Below, in pieces: positions 13,040 to 24,134 of a stretch of DNA of 64,000 bases. Numbering within the stretch: the first letter of the stretch is position 1; every line of letters begins with the position of its first letter. Location of the stretch: the NCBI GenBank assembly GCA_941918925.1, contig OW799233.1, positions 10,796,001-10,860,000 on the forward strand, in the 5' to 3' direction. The notes beneath the pieces are model-generated. The model was not told where the DNA came from, did not search any database, and worked only from the letters and a program-made list of their open reading frames with translations. Made by a program: the position numbers and the translations under genes. Source of the DNA: Phyto melanocephala (lineage: Eukaryota; Arthropoda; Insecta; Diptera; Rhinophoridae).

Positions 13040-13360
13040 CCGCTCAACTAAATGAATCGTTTTAGGTTTAAGCAATGTAAAAATTGATTACAAATTTATT
13101 TACAAAACAACGGAAATTTTTCGGAAATTACACGAAAATGTGGTACAAAAATTCATCTTTTTGGATGAATCTTCATGTTAGTGGGTACGTTTTGAAGCAA
13201 AAATGCCGTATTTAGGGATCAAAAAACCTAAACATGATTTTTCAGAAGCTTATGCACCCATTACGAGAGAGTGCAGCAAAGGCATCATTGGCCCATGTTT
13301 CTTTGAAAATGAGGACGACAAAACCATTACGGTCATTGCCTCACTGTGTCTCAGACCATC
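13040..13360 (+). pseudogene. Mariner-type transposase relic
   Basis: Broken frames read like a mariner transposase centre. FIFLDES at about 13157-13177 sits where the first catalytic Asp occurs. Then come a degraded WV and HV block, and KGIIGPCFFENEDDKTITV at about 13279-13335, which matches the family pattern G(I/V)IGPxFFENExGxxVTV. The flanking frames contain stops and the rest of the gene is not detectable. It belongs to the same broad superfamily as the fragments at 5249 and 62480 but is more decayed. Confidence 0.65.
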
Positions 13361-15713
13361 ACAAACGTTTGATGTAAACTTCGATTTCAAACTGTCGATG
13401 ATGATAGTGTACAATGTTTGTAGATCTTCCTTGTTTTATCTGTTTGCCTTAACTTCACCCCTGCAAATGTTTATAGAGTCTGTCCACGAAAATATCTTTG
13501 TCCGTGTTGTTGTTGTGGCAGCACTTTTTTTTTTTTTTAGCTAATTTGACTCATTTCTAGTTTCGCCTACGTGTCATTTAATCCATATGATTTTTTCATT
13601 CAGAATAAATTCAAGCACCAGTCTAAAAACTAATTGAAACAGAGACCGTTTTGTGATGCTTTGAGCGCTATTATATTTCGCATAAAATATTAAACCGAAT
13701 ACCCAGCTTTAAATAATATACACAGTAGTTGTTTCGTATATAATATTAAAAGCTCGACTAGGTATGATTTCAGCATGACAAAATCTTTTGGTAAAATCAG
13801 TAATACTGCCCAACACATATCACAAATTCAAACAGAGTACTAGGCCTTAATATACGAACTTTATCGTTATGTCACAGAAACGTTTTATTAATTAAATTAC
13901 ATGAAGAGGGAAAGTAAAATCATGCAAGTGTATCAATTGCAATATATAAATTTTTTTAATTTTTTTCTTACATTTAAACTTTATTATAGAAATGTTCTGT
14001 AAGTTATTGCATTTTCGTTATTTTTATTGTGCCTGCTCAATGACCTTATATTATTACTCTTTTGTTAGAAGGGAAATAGGCAACCATAAAAACCAACAAA
14101 TTGTTAACAATAAATAACCATAAATCTTGTTAATGTTTTCTTCTCAAATAACGGGTCATTTTTTTTTTAGTTAATATTTTAAAAGAAAATAAATGGAAGG
14201 TTAAAATTTATCGGGTAATGTTTGTAATTTTATTTTGAATTGTTTTGCATGTAACTGTTTCCATCATGTTTCTTAGTTGATATTTTAACGTTAGAGTTTT
14301 GCATTTGTTCGAAAATCTACTTATTTGATACCAACGCTATTTTACATGTAATTAATGCCTATAAAACCTAAGACCTCTTTATCGAAAAATCACAATGCTT
14401 TAGGTTTCCGTAAACCACTGTTCCAGTATATCATTTGAATTTGTTCGCCTGAAACAATAGCTTAAAGTTAGCAAGGATTTTGAACTGGACAACTTCTAAG
14501 TGCTGAAAACATCACATGCTGAAAATATATGACTTGAATATAATCTAAGAAAGTCAGTGAGAGTTCTATCAAGTAGTGCTATTTATGAAGCGGTAAAAGT
14601 CTCCAGAGCCCGCATAACAATTGGAAATGACAATTAGATACTGAACTAAGTAGCTGGGGCAAAACTGGAGAGAAGGCAAACGTTATGAGAATTGTTTGAT
14701 CAAGGATTTGGTTTTTCATATTTTTTTAAAACTGCGTGTATTATTTTATCTTGTTGTTATAGCTTCTTGTTTAACTCTTCAGTATTCTAATATCAAGATT
14801 TTCGGTATTGACTTAGTAATTTAGCTGAATACTGAATAAAAAGAATTATTACTCATACTGAACAATCACCACAATTTAACAATATAAAAAGGTCAACCAT
14901 ATACTAACTGGAAAGCACACCGCAAAATAGGAATCATAATGACGATATATAACAAAATCAAACAGATTTATTACTTAAATCCAAATTATTTTCTTCTTAC
15001 GTTTCATGAAAAAAGTGGTTATCAGAAGTAATCCTTCATTAGAAATCACCCAGTTGATCATTATAGACTATATCAGAGATTCACAAACAATTATTTTTAC
15101 ACTCACCTGTGCTAGCTACTTGGTCGGCATAGTTATCGGGTCGAAAGTTAGCCTCTTTCTGTATAATTAAGATTGTTATTTATTTATCACAAGTTTATAG
15201 ACTTTTTGCAAAGTTTCTCCATGAATTTCGATTATTCGTTAAATATCTCAATTAGTCAATGAAGGAGATGATTTGTGTTGTAAATGTTCTTTTCCATAGA
15301 TTTCTTGGTCTGCCTTTGTTGCGTCGAGCATTCCACTAAATTGCATTGAATGAGCAATACGCAAACATTGATGATAATAATTTTTGTTTTAAAAACTTTC
15401 GTGCGTTCCATATTCGATTTTCCTCACCTCTAATCGTCACTGTTTGTTTCGTTGTTGTAGATTTTAAACAGCTGATCGTTGTTCACGTTAATCCTCACGT
15501 ACTCGTTTATAGCCACTCCTACAATTTTGTACCTCGCCGACTATTGGTGTTTTTTTAAGATGAGGCTCTGGCGACTGATAATTGACGGTATAAAAATAAT
15601 ACTTGTTTCCATGAAAAAATGTTTAAGAAACAATTCATATTTGGGTAGTTTCGGATGCCCGCAATTATAAATCTGTATATATCACCGAAATTGGTATCGT
15701 TGGTTTAAGCTAC
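13361..15713. other. Anonymous noncoding DNA
   Basis: AT-rich sequence with no domain-bearing open frame. Short frames around 15346-15670 lack motifs. Nothing else is recognised until the target duplication of the Transib element. Confidence 0.5.
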
Positions 15714-15718
15714 CATCG
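15714..15718. repeat. Left target-site duplication CATCG
   Basis: CATCG immediately precedes the CACATTG terminus at 15719 and recurs exactly at 17880-17884 after the other terminus. A 5-bp duplication is the size known for Transib elements. Confidence 0.85.
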
Positions 15719-15750
15719 CACATTGGGTTGAATCATACCAAAAGTCGATC
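15719..15750 (+). repeat. Transib left terminal inverted repeat, RSS-like
   Basis: It begins CACATTG, one base from the RAG recombination heptamer CACAGTG. After an 11-base spacer comes ACCAAAAGT, which shares six of nine positions with the RSS nonamer ACAAAAACC. The heptamer likeness is expected for Transib; the nonamer likeness is loose and may be chance. Confidence 0.75.
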
Positions 15751-16382
15751 TTAATTGATTTTTGAAAATTCATTTGTTTTAAAAAAATTTGGTACCGGAT
15801 AAAAGCCTATAAAATTCTACATCACTATTTACTAATATCGTTTTTGTGTTTTACTATAATTATCTACAGCGCACCGTTAAAATACAGAAAGCTTTTGCCT
15901 TTACATAAAAATTATTAAAAAATCAAATTCAACAATTTTCGAGTTCCATTTTTTTGTATTAAACTGTTAAAATTGAGTATCTTGGAATAGAACAATCTAC
16001 CTCAGGTATTTAAATTTTAAAAATATTTTAAAATTTTTTGTGTAAAACTATTTTTATTATTTTTTTAAAAAATGGTCTAAAAATAGAGTATTTTTCGTGT
16101 TTAATGGAATGCAATTCAAAATGTTACGAATTGTTTGTTTTTATATTTTGTTATAAAATTGTTTAAAGTTTCAGCTTTTATATTCAAGAAAAAAACATCG
16201 CGCATTCACTGCCGTTTTTAAATAATTAAGATTTAAAAACAAATCTAGTGGCCTAAAATAAACATAATAATAATATTTGTGTTTTCTGTTTTTCTTTTAT
16301 TAATTGGTTTTGTTTTTTATTTGTTTTTGTGTTTTTAATAATAATGGTGGACTAGTGATAGTAATATGAAGTCACGTTCATA

Positions 16383-16545
16383 CACTCAAAAAAAAAAGTT
16401 GGTAAAAAATTTATAAAAACTTAGCTTATTTGGAATCTACAAATATTTGCAAATATTTACTAGATAATTTGTTAAGTTCACTCAAAATAATAAATCTGAC
16501 GAAAAATCTGTAAAACGACTTTCAATCGAATCATTTTTTTGAGTG
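16383..16545. mobile_element. Small inverted-repeat element (possible MITE) nested in the Transib element
   Basis: 163 bp bounded by CACTCAAAAAAA at 16383-16394 and its reverse complement TTTTTTTGAGTG at 16534-16545. There is no coding and no unambiguous target duplication. The A-run makes the match less specific than its length suggests. Confidence 0.45.
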
Positions 16546-16589
16546 CATTCTCCACCTGGCGTATAAATTGCCAATTAAAAATATAGAGC

Positions 16590-17357
16590 TATGACAGAAG
16601 AGATAAAAAACTCGTAGCTGAAACAAAATCACGCATTGAAAAAGAGTTTAAAGAAAAGACCGGCCTTATAATTGATCAGCCCAAACCTGGCTTTGGCAAT
16701 TCGAATGACGGCAACAAAGCCAGGCGTTTTTTTAAGAATGCAGAACTTTCTGCAGAAATAAAAAAGATCGATTTAGACTTAATTAAAAAGTTTCATACGA
16801 TTTAAATTGTTGTTTCCTGCGGCCAGAATATCCATGTTGATCGATTTAGAAAATTTGCTTATGAGACCGCTACGTATTTCGTTACAAAGTACCCATGGTA
16901 TTACATGCCACCTACATTGCACAAGTTTCGAATCCATGGTCCAGACATAATAGAACATGCTCTTTTGCCAATTGGACAATTGTCTGAGGATGCACAAGAG
17001 GCTAGAAACAAGGACTTCAATTGTTATAGGGAAAATTTTTCTCGAAAATGAAGTCGTGAAAAGTCAAATGAAGACATTCTTAATAGGTTTCTTCTGAGCT
17101 CTGATCCATTAATATCAGAATTATCTAAGAAGTATGAAAAAAATTCAACAGTTATGTCTCAATGTACCTTGGATTTATTAGTATATTATAGTTCAAATTC
17201 TAATGCTAGTTGTGATAATGATGATATAAATGATGATGATTATGACTATAATGATGATGATTATGATGATTATGACAATGATGAAGTTGATGACAGCAAT
17301 GGTAATAATGAAGATTACAGTAAAGTAAATTGCGAAAATGACAATACTCCTTTGTAA
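16590..17357 (+). pseudogene. RAG1/Transib-like transposase, C-terminal part with two stops
   Basis: One reading frame runs about 255 codons with only two internal stops, at 16803-16805 (TAA) and 17049-17051 (TGA). It contains GLIIDQPKPGFG and NDGNKARRFF, then YPWYYMPPTLHKFRIHG, IIEHALLPIGQLSE, and DAQEARNKDF. The order HKxxxH, IIE, SE, ExxNKxF, R, DIL matches the RAG1 C-terminus as I recall it, and the Glu of EARNK would align with the third catalytic residue (Glu962 in mouse RAG1). The tail from about 17205 is Asp/Asn-rich low complexity. The upstream part carrying the two catalytic Asp residues is missing. A related fragment lies on the minus strand at 45725-46020. The protein match alone is moderate; with the termini and duplication it is strong. 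Confidence 0.8.
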
Positions 17358-17847
17358 CATATACAATCTATTATCCTAGTTTATATAAGTATTATAAAAC
17401 AGTATTAAACTTACAAACCGTTTCGAATATATTGTATTTTATTAAATAAAATATGTTTAATAACATATACAAAAAAAAAAAGATTAGGTCTTGTTGTTTA
17501 CTCTTTATGCCACGAATTGCAAATAAGGGGGGTTTTATAAAAATCAAAATATTAACTTTAAATAAATATTAGCACTAACATAGGTACATATTAAAGATTT
17601 AGTTCATTATTTTCTAACAACACATTAGGTTGTCTGTAATCTCCAGTTTGTTTTATATAAATACATATCTTTATTGGTTTGTAAACTACAGTCAAAAATT
17701 TGAAAAAAGTAATTTTTTGAAGAAATGTAAACAAGGTCCATTTCAATTTTTTTTTCTATCTTAAAAGTTGGCTATGTTCATATATTTTAAAAATAAGACA
17801 AAAAAAAATTTCAACATTAACACATTAAAGCTTTTAGGACTTAAGAT

Positions 17848-17879
17848 GATCGTCTTTTGGTGTCATTCAACCCAATGTG
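17848..17879 (-). repeat. Transib right terminal inverted repeat
   Basis: Reverse complement begins CACATTGGGTTGAAT and matches the left terminus at 29 of 32 positions. It is followed at 17880-17884 by the second CATCG duplication. Confidence 0.85.
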
Positions 17880-17884
17880 CATCG
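17880..17884. repeat. Right target-site duplication CATCG
   Basis: Exact copy of 15714-15718, directly outside the right terminus. Confidence 0.85.
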
Positions 17885-17969
17885 ATTACTGAATTTTGTT
17901 TTAATTCAAGTATTTCCAAGAAAAGAACACGATAAATGAATTTTTACATAGTTAACTACATTCTTCTAG

Positions 17970-18660
17970 TCAAACCCTTTCATTTGATGTCAATATTGAG
18001 GATATTGAGTGGGTTAAATTTTCTAATTCTAGATTTGGCCCATATACAGATACATACATTTATTGTACGCCATTTTATAGTGGCGTCCTTCATGTATTTA
18101 AACATTTTGTATTGTATTTTATTTTGACCTAGTGAAGCCTTATCATTTTGTTCTCATATTGATCTGCCCGAAGCTAAAAAAAGACGTTTTTCTATTTAAA
18201 ATTTTAGGAAAAATCACCGAAGCAGTTGTGTTTTTTTTCATATCTCAGTTAGTTTTAAATCGAGATAATTTGATAATCTTTTTTTTAATTATTTTCGAAA
18301 CTGCAAGTTGGTGTTCAATCAAGAGTTTTAGAAACTTGATATATTTATTTAAAAGAATATATAAATTTTTACAATTTATTTTTGTCTATAACTTTATTGA
18401 ATAGCGACCAATTTATTACTATTGTATATTGTATCGCATATCGTGCTATAAATAACAAGAAAAAACTCTAAATTATCCGAGAGCTGAAAAATGTACATTT
18501 TTGTGGCCAAAATATGGAGAAAACAAAGGCAATTGTGTTTATTCGTTAACATCTCAGCAAGTTATGTAGCGATTAATTTTGGATGCTATGCATCCGAGCT
18601 ATGCAACATAAGGGAGCTTGTTTAATATGGATTTTAGCATCATGGGGACCATGCCAAATG
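17970..18660 (+). repeat. Diverged interspersed repeat, copy 1
   Basis: Blocks such as CTAGTCAAACCCTTTCATTTG, ATATTGAG near a GGGTT, CCATTTTATA, ATATCTCAGTTA and an AACTTGATATAT word recur in the same order at about 55330-55880, with many substitutions. The small open frames here arise from T-rich sequence and have no domains. Probably an old element; class unknown. Confidence 0.5.
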
Positions 18661-18782
18661 GCCTCCTCTATTAAAAAGCTTTTAAAAAATATATTTAGTT
18701 TATGGGGTTGATAATAAATATTAAAGAAATTGCAGCTGAAGGGCATAGAAATAAAGTAATCAAAATGTTGTACATTTAAGTA

Positions 18783-18983
18783 ACATGCCTATTTAATGAA
18801 AATCTATCACGCAAGGAACGAATTTCTATTTACTTAGATTCGAATGTTTACAACTTTTCTGCAAATGAAAAATACAACAAAAAATTTCCCATATTGTATG
18901 AAGTATGCTCCACGTTAAGAATTACTGTCTTGTGTCATGTTCATCTGTTGATTTTGAAGGAGCAACTAAAAAGAGAAAAATAA
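18783..18983 (+). pseudogene. Possible coding relic, unrecognised
   Basis: About 65 codons are open without a start codon and read NFSANEKYNKKFPILYEVC and LRITVLCHVHL, which is less biased than the AT-driven frames around it. Composition resembles a transposase or other coding relic, but I do not recognise the family. Confidence 0.2.
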
Positions 18984-19599
18984 AAATATAAAAGAATCCT
19001 TGCAACTCTATTTCCTTAATTTATAGAATTTCAATACGTATCGGTATTGAAGTGCAATTGCTGACATTAAATGAAACTAAAAAAAGGTTAATGGAAAAGT
19101 AACGACATTGAGCTAAATACAACTTATAAATATAGGAGGCAACTTTTGTTAAATTATAGTACACACACACACCTTCGTACGTATAAACTTATATAATTGA
19201 AGTGCAATATCAAATTTTTTTTAAATAAACATTTGCCTTACTTTCTATTTTATGTCAATGTGTAAAGATGTTAGCGAGTTTTTATTTTTGGTGGTGTATG
19301 GATTTACCTTCTTAACGAATTAGAAAAATTTTTAGAGATTTTTTTTAAGATACTATTATAAAATGAATTATGAGATAAAATATTTATTCTTCTGCCATTT
19401 AATAAAAAAAATAATTTAGTTTTGTTATCTCTTAAGGTAATTTTCTAAAAATTTTAAGTCTAAAAAATTGTTACTGTAAATAATATTTAAATTTTTGAAT
19501 TCGAATACAACCAAAGATATAAATGAAACAATTATCACAATTGATCATAAGGATTATATGTTTTAAAGTTAACTGCAAATATTTTAAAACATGTTCATG

Positions 19600-20050
19600 C
19601 CTCCTGTTCTAATTATTTTATATAGCGTAATGGAATTAGATGTACGATTCTGAAATTTAGTAAACATTGCTTTTTATTCAAAAGACTTGTAAGAACGTAA
19701 AATAAAGGGGACAGACCCACTTTAACGCCTATCTTTCATATAACGCTTTATCTTAAATTTATATAATTTCTCAATAGACAAAGACTGTGGAAGAAAAAGG
19801 AACTAAAAGAAACTACGTTGAGACACCTACTTCAGCGTCTACTTCTCAGACTAAGTATTGTTAGAGAAATATAAAAGCTCATAAAACCGACAGAATTAGA
19901 TGTATGATGATGCAATTTTGCATTTATATATTTCTCGTCAATAGAAGTATAATTCCAAAAAAATGGCGTGACACTCCTACTGTAACTCCCACCTCCCATA
20001 TAACGCTTTATCTTAAATTCATATTATTTCTACATGGAAAAAAATTAAAA
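19600..20050 (+). repeat. Tandem duplication, unit about 260 bp
   Basis: GGAATTAGATGTACGATTCT near 19630 recurs as a diverged copy near 19895. ATAACGCTTTATCTTAAATT at about 19740 recurs at about 20000, giving a constant offset near 260 bp. Units include CTCCCACCTCCCATATAACG-like GC-richer cores. An INE-1-like 3' end follows at 20409-20457, so this may be the inside of one decayed element. Confidence 0.6.
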
Positions 20051-20408
20051 AAAAAAAGAAGTCTGCAATGGATTATCTGAGTTGAATTCAAACATTAATT
20101 ATATAATTTTAAAAGGCTAAATGTCCACACAAAGTTAATATAATTTTTTTTTAGCTACTTTTGGGTACCAAATTGTACTCTTCAGATGCCGTAAAAACAC
20201 AACATTGTATTAAAATAGAGACAGTAGTATCATTTCTAATGTAGAAATAATTAAGGTTTGATTGTTAGAATAAATTTAAGAAAATAAATTGATAGAAAAC
20301 CGAAGAAGAAGAAGAAGGTATTTTAGTATAGAAAAGATTATTTCATAGCGATTACTGTTGACAATAAAATAATAAATTTTGTGCTATAAAAGTTTATGAA
20401 ATTGGTGG

Positions 20409-20457
20409 TGGGTATACAAAATTCGGTACAGCCAAATATAGAGCTCTTATTTGTTTT
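20409..20457 (+). mobile_element. INE-1-like element, 3' end fragment
   Basis: GGGTATACAAAATTCGG then TACAGCCAAATATAGAGC and TTATTTGTTTT is a diverged version of the end seen at 53461-53504 (GGTATATAAGATTCGGCACG, GCCGAATATAGC, TTACTTGTTT). The body upstream is too decayed to delimit. Confidence 0.6.
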
Positions 20458-20577
20458 CCTCTTAGCATTATTTATATGAGTATCAAATAAAAGGGCATGA
20501 CTATTAAAATACAGTTAACTATGGGGGTTTTCACACCATTAATATGGCTATCGAAAATAAGTGGTTGACTAGTAAGT

Positions 20578-21077
20578 AAAGGGTCCGCCAAATAATTTTT
20601 TTTTTTTTGAAAATGCTATAAAAAAAAGTGTAGCTTCGGCTGTGTGGCACTTAGCGCCATCCTGTTGAAACCAAATGTTGCCAATATCCTCCTCTTTATC
20701 TTTTGTGAACGAAAATTTGTTTAACATGGCCCGATAACGATCGCCATTGACTACGGCTACTCCTTGCATATTTTCGAAGAAAAATGGACCAATTATGCCT
20801 CTGGAACGAAATCAGCACCCAACAGTGACTCGTTTTGGGTGTATCGGCTTTTCAATGTATGCGTGCGGGTTTTCTATGCCCCAAATGCGACAATTTTGCT
20901 TGTTTACATACCCGCCAAGATCAAATTGTGCTTCATCTGAAAAGATGATTTTTTTGGCAAAATCGGCCAAAGTAATGTCGCAATATTTCCCAGCGTTGTT
21001 CAAGCGTATACACAACCATATTCGTTCAGCGGAAGGATAAAATTAATTATCTGTCAAATCAGACATGAGCTAAGTGT
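20578..21077 (-). mobile_element. Internally deleted Tc1/mariner-like element, copy 2
   Basis: Same family as 5222-5734, on the opposite strand. The right-hand terminus (in element orientation) is AAAGGGTCCGCC at 20578-20589. The left side can be followed to the shared TTAGCTCATGTCTG block at about 21062-21075, but the outermost TIR is not visible there. The internal deletion junction after ATLFF is the same as in copy 1. Confidence 0.7.
20605..21056 (-). pseudogene. Transposase core fragment with catalytic Asp residues intact but frameshifted
   Basis: The minus strand encodes IIFSDEAQFDLGGYVNKQNC, where FSDEAQF carries the first catalytic Asp. Then come RIWGIENPHAYIEKP and HPKRVTVGC, a frame change near 20790, and VVNGDRYRAMLNKF and WFQQDGAKCHTAEATLFF with the second catalytic Asp. 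The third Asp and both protein ends are missing because of the family-wide deletion. Compared with copy 1 this copy keeps both catalytic residues but has a frameshift, so decay was independent. Confidence 0.8.
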
Positions 21078-21286
21078 TACCATTCACGAAATAAGCACTA
21101 GTTGAAAAAAAACATTAGATGACACGGCCGAATATAATAGTCTAAATTTTTTCAATATAAAATATATCGATAGTCATAGGCAGAGAGACATTAACTTGAA
21201 TTTTTAATTAAACGATACAAAAATCTAATGCAATATTATTAAAAATAATAGTTTTACAAACAATTTGAGAAAAGAAATTTTATCAT

Positions 21287-22220
21287 ACACAGAAAAAAAT
21301 AAATATGAATTTCAATTACGAAATTAATACTATTAATCAAAAAAATTTTTAATATTGCTCCAATCATCAAAATGATACTATTAATTAAATAAAAATTAAT
21401 AGTTGTAATTGAAAAAATATTGGGAAAAATATCAATTAAAACAGTATTAAAAAATTAATAAAAATTTTCCTAATTTTTAAAAATTGTTTTAATTAATTGA
21501 ATCATGCCTATAATTGAAATTCGAGATTTATATAAATAAAGAATTTATTGTAATTTATATTATTAAAACTATTTTTAATAAAATTACCCAAAATGTGGAA
21601 TAGATAATTGAACACTTAAATTGTTTATACAGAACTTTCACTTTAACGTTCACTATGTAACATGTAATAGGGAAGTTTCGCCCACGTTTACATCGTTCGA
21701 TTAGTTGAAATTCAAAAAAATAATTAGTAGCATCAATAACCTAGACATAATGGAATATTTACTGTTAAAAAAGCTTGATCAGAGTGTAGACTTCTACTGA
21801 CTTACCTATTAAAATAAGTATCTTGAGCAATATACCAGAATACAAAAAATATTGGCTTTGGACACATCTATAATGAAACTGAAACAATTTATTATATTCA
21901 AAACAAGATATATTTATTATATGTTTGCACCTACCCACCTACCAGAACTATCTCTTGTAGATTGTCCACTATTTTGTATTACTCTGCTCTTTCGATATAT
22001 TATATTATATTAAATTTATCCTTCGATAGCAAATTTTCGAAAAATGTCATTTGAAATAAATTTTTTTATTTTTTCAACTGACAGAAATCTCTATGTTTTT
22101 TGAAAACATTTTATATCAATTAAAAAAATTAATTAAATTAAATTAAATTTTAACTAGAATTTAAAAACAAGTCAAAAAGTCAATTAATTAAAAAAATTGA
22201 CGGAATATTTTTTTCTGTGT
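21287..22220 (+). mobile_element. AT-rich DNA element with 14-bp perfect TIRs
   Basis: ACACAGAAAAAAAT at 21287-21300 is repeated as its exact reverse complement at 22207-22220, bounding 934 bp of AATTAATT-rich sequence with no coding. A truncated copy is at 1-207, and the same ACACAGAAAAAA start occurs at about 41384. Multi-copy status supports a real non-autonomous family. No target duplication is certain. Confidence 0.65.
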
Positions 22221-22390
22221 AATAATACAGTTTTTATTATGTTTTTGCCTTCTGCTGTAATGCTACATTTATTTGAGTGAGGGCCTTTCTACTTATGTAC
22301 GGATATATCTAGGAAATTGTTCATATTAGATATGTAAAAAACAATCAACACAACCGTTTCTTTTTGTATCTAAAGAACAAATGACTATTT

Positions 22391-22464
22391 GTCGTTCGTA
22401 AATTATTGTGCTCTATGTGACATATAAAACCTATACATATAGAACACAATAATTTACGAACGAC
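22391..22464. repeat. Long hairpin, 24-bp arms
   Basis: 22391-22414 (GTCGTTCGTAAATTATTGTG then CTCT) pairs with 22441-22464 with a single mismatch across a 26-base loop. A transcript would fold into a stable hairpin. It may be a tiny foldback element; a small-RNA precursor cannot be excluded. Confidence 0.75.
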
Positions 22465-23739
22465 GTATTGTAATCAATCACGGGTTCGAAAATCTTTCCA
22501 TTAGAAACCAACAAAGTCTGCATCTAAATAATCATATATCTCTCATATATCCTTCTATATTTCTTTTAAAGATTTAAAAAAATCGAAACGAATTTTTTTA
22601 TGAATGCCCTAATAGACGATATTCGTTTCGTTTTCTTACCCAGCAAAAAAACACATGCAAAAGAAATAGTGAATGCATGAGTTCAGCCCATGATGAAGTG
22701 GTTCAATTTAGGTGTAACATTAACGTGTCATTGGAGAGTATGAGTTTACATGAACAAATTAATAAAATTCACTTTATTCGAATAAGTGTAGAGAACGCAT
22801 GTATAGAAGATGAAAAGAAACCCATGTTTCATCTATTAATAATGTTTGTTTACATGAATTGTGTAAGATATTATGCATGCATTTGCATTTTTTTGAAGCA
22901 CATCAATAATACTTAACTATTTGTATTTGGAAAAGGCATTTTTCTGTCCTCCTTTTACACTTATGAATTAGAAGTTATGAAAAATGTTATTCATATTGAA
23001 CTCGTTCGTTTTTTTGTTGGATATTTATAAACATACGATTCTTGTACTATTATTCCAGTTGGTTTTTGTTTCATTGTTCTGATAGAGACTGTATTAATTA
23101 CAGTATGTATTAGAGTAAAAAAGAACAATAACTGCAAATTTCTCTCTTTCTAATTTTTATTTCTCTCTATAAACGTTGATTAGTTAGTGGTGGAGGAAAA
23201 AGTTAAATAATTTATATTTTTTTTCTTTAAGTTTTATCTCCAGGTATAAATTCCTATTTTTTGCTTTTTCTAAATCTTTATTTATTCAGCTCCATTAACA
23301 ACCTTAGTTGTTGCCATTGAGCACTTGGTTTTAATACAATGACTCCAGAAGAAGTAAAGATTACGGTATATTTTATAGGTTTACAACTAACAGAGCAGAG
23401 TTATTGGATGTGTTGTCATGACAACTAAGTCAACTTGCATGCATTTATTTACAACCTACAGCAATAGAAACAATCAATGCCATTTATATATTTATGAGTA
23501 TCATTCATATAAAGTATACCATAACAATAGCAACAACAAAACCAGTAGCATCATCTAGAATGGGTAGCAATAAATCGAAAAATGCCAATTGAAATAGCAA
23601 AGTGTTATTATGGGCTTATTAAGCAGACAATAATATTTAAGATTTACTTTTACTACAACAACTGCTTTGGTAATTGCTGAAAATTTCTTGAGATTAAAAG
23701 TATTCCATAAATCTATTTACTGCAGAAAGTATTTCTCAA
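22465..23739. other. Anonymous noncoding DNA
   Basis: No recognised gene. An open frame at 22677-22916 (+) has fairly balanced composition but no motif and no splice or family support. Confidence 0.5.
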
Positions 23740-24130
23740 GTTTGATGATGTTTGCAGAATGTGCCTTGAGAATGCTGAGAGAGCGGCGCATGTAGTATGA
23801 GAACGTCCGGAAATGGCTAAAAGTAGTAGACTTAGTACCACCGGCAGGCACACGTTGGATGTGAGTTCTATGGGGGAAATAGTCTAGGGCAGATGCTGGC
23901 GATTACAAAGGACTCTGTAATGAGGATTGTAGAGTAAACAATGTGAAGTCACAAAAGTCTAGAGCAAACGCGAGGGATAGCACGGGACTCAGTGAGGTCG
24001 GGGATATCCTATTTTTTTTGGTAGCTTCGTAATCTCTGGGAAAACAGACCGATTTATGGAGGAGGTCTGCTTCGGTATCCCCCCTACATGTATAAATGTA
24101 TATGCATGCCTCAAGGTTCCCTTTATTAAG
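23740..24130 (+). pseudogene. Non-LTR retrotransposon (LINE) reverse-transcriptase C-terminal relic
   Basis: At 23751-23805 the frame reads CRMCLENAERAAHVV, a stop, then ERPEMA. This lines up with the zinc-knuckle-like C-terminus of many insect LINE proteins (CxxC, GEExETAEHxxFECP spacing), with the final Cys changed to Arg and a stop. The following 250 bases are GC-richer than the surroundings and include GLSEVGDILFFLVAS in one frame, resembling the short helix that follows the knuckle. Several frames are interrupted. No poly-A tail or target duplication was located. Confidence 0.5.
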
Positions 24131-24134
24131 AGTT

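Larger units (their letters stand above)
15719..17879 (+). mobile_element. Transib-class DNA transposon (decayed), 2.16 kb
   Basis: Both ends are visible. The left terminus at 15719-15750 and the right terminus at 17848-17879 form a 32-bp inverted repeat with three mismatches; the outer 15 bases (CACATTGGGTTGAAT) are identical. An exact CATCG duplication flanks the element. Transib elements, the lineage related to the vertebrate RAG1 recombinase, are known for termini starting with CAC plus a few bases and for 5-bp duplications. The interior carries a RAG1/Transib-like transposase C-terminus at 16590-17357. The region from 15751 to about 16380 has no recognisable coding, so the N-terminal two thirds of the gene are gone. 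A small inverted-repeat element (16383-16545) appears nested inside. Confidence 0.85.
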
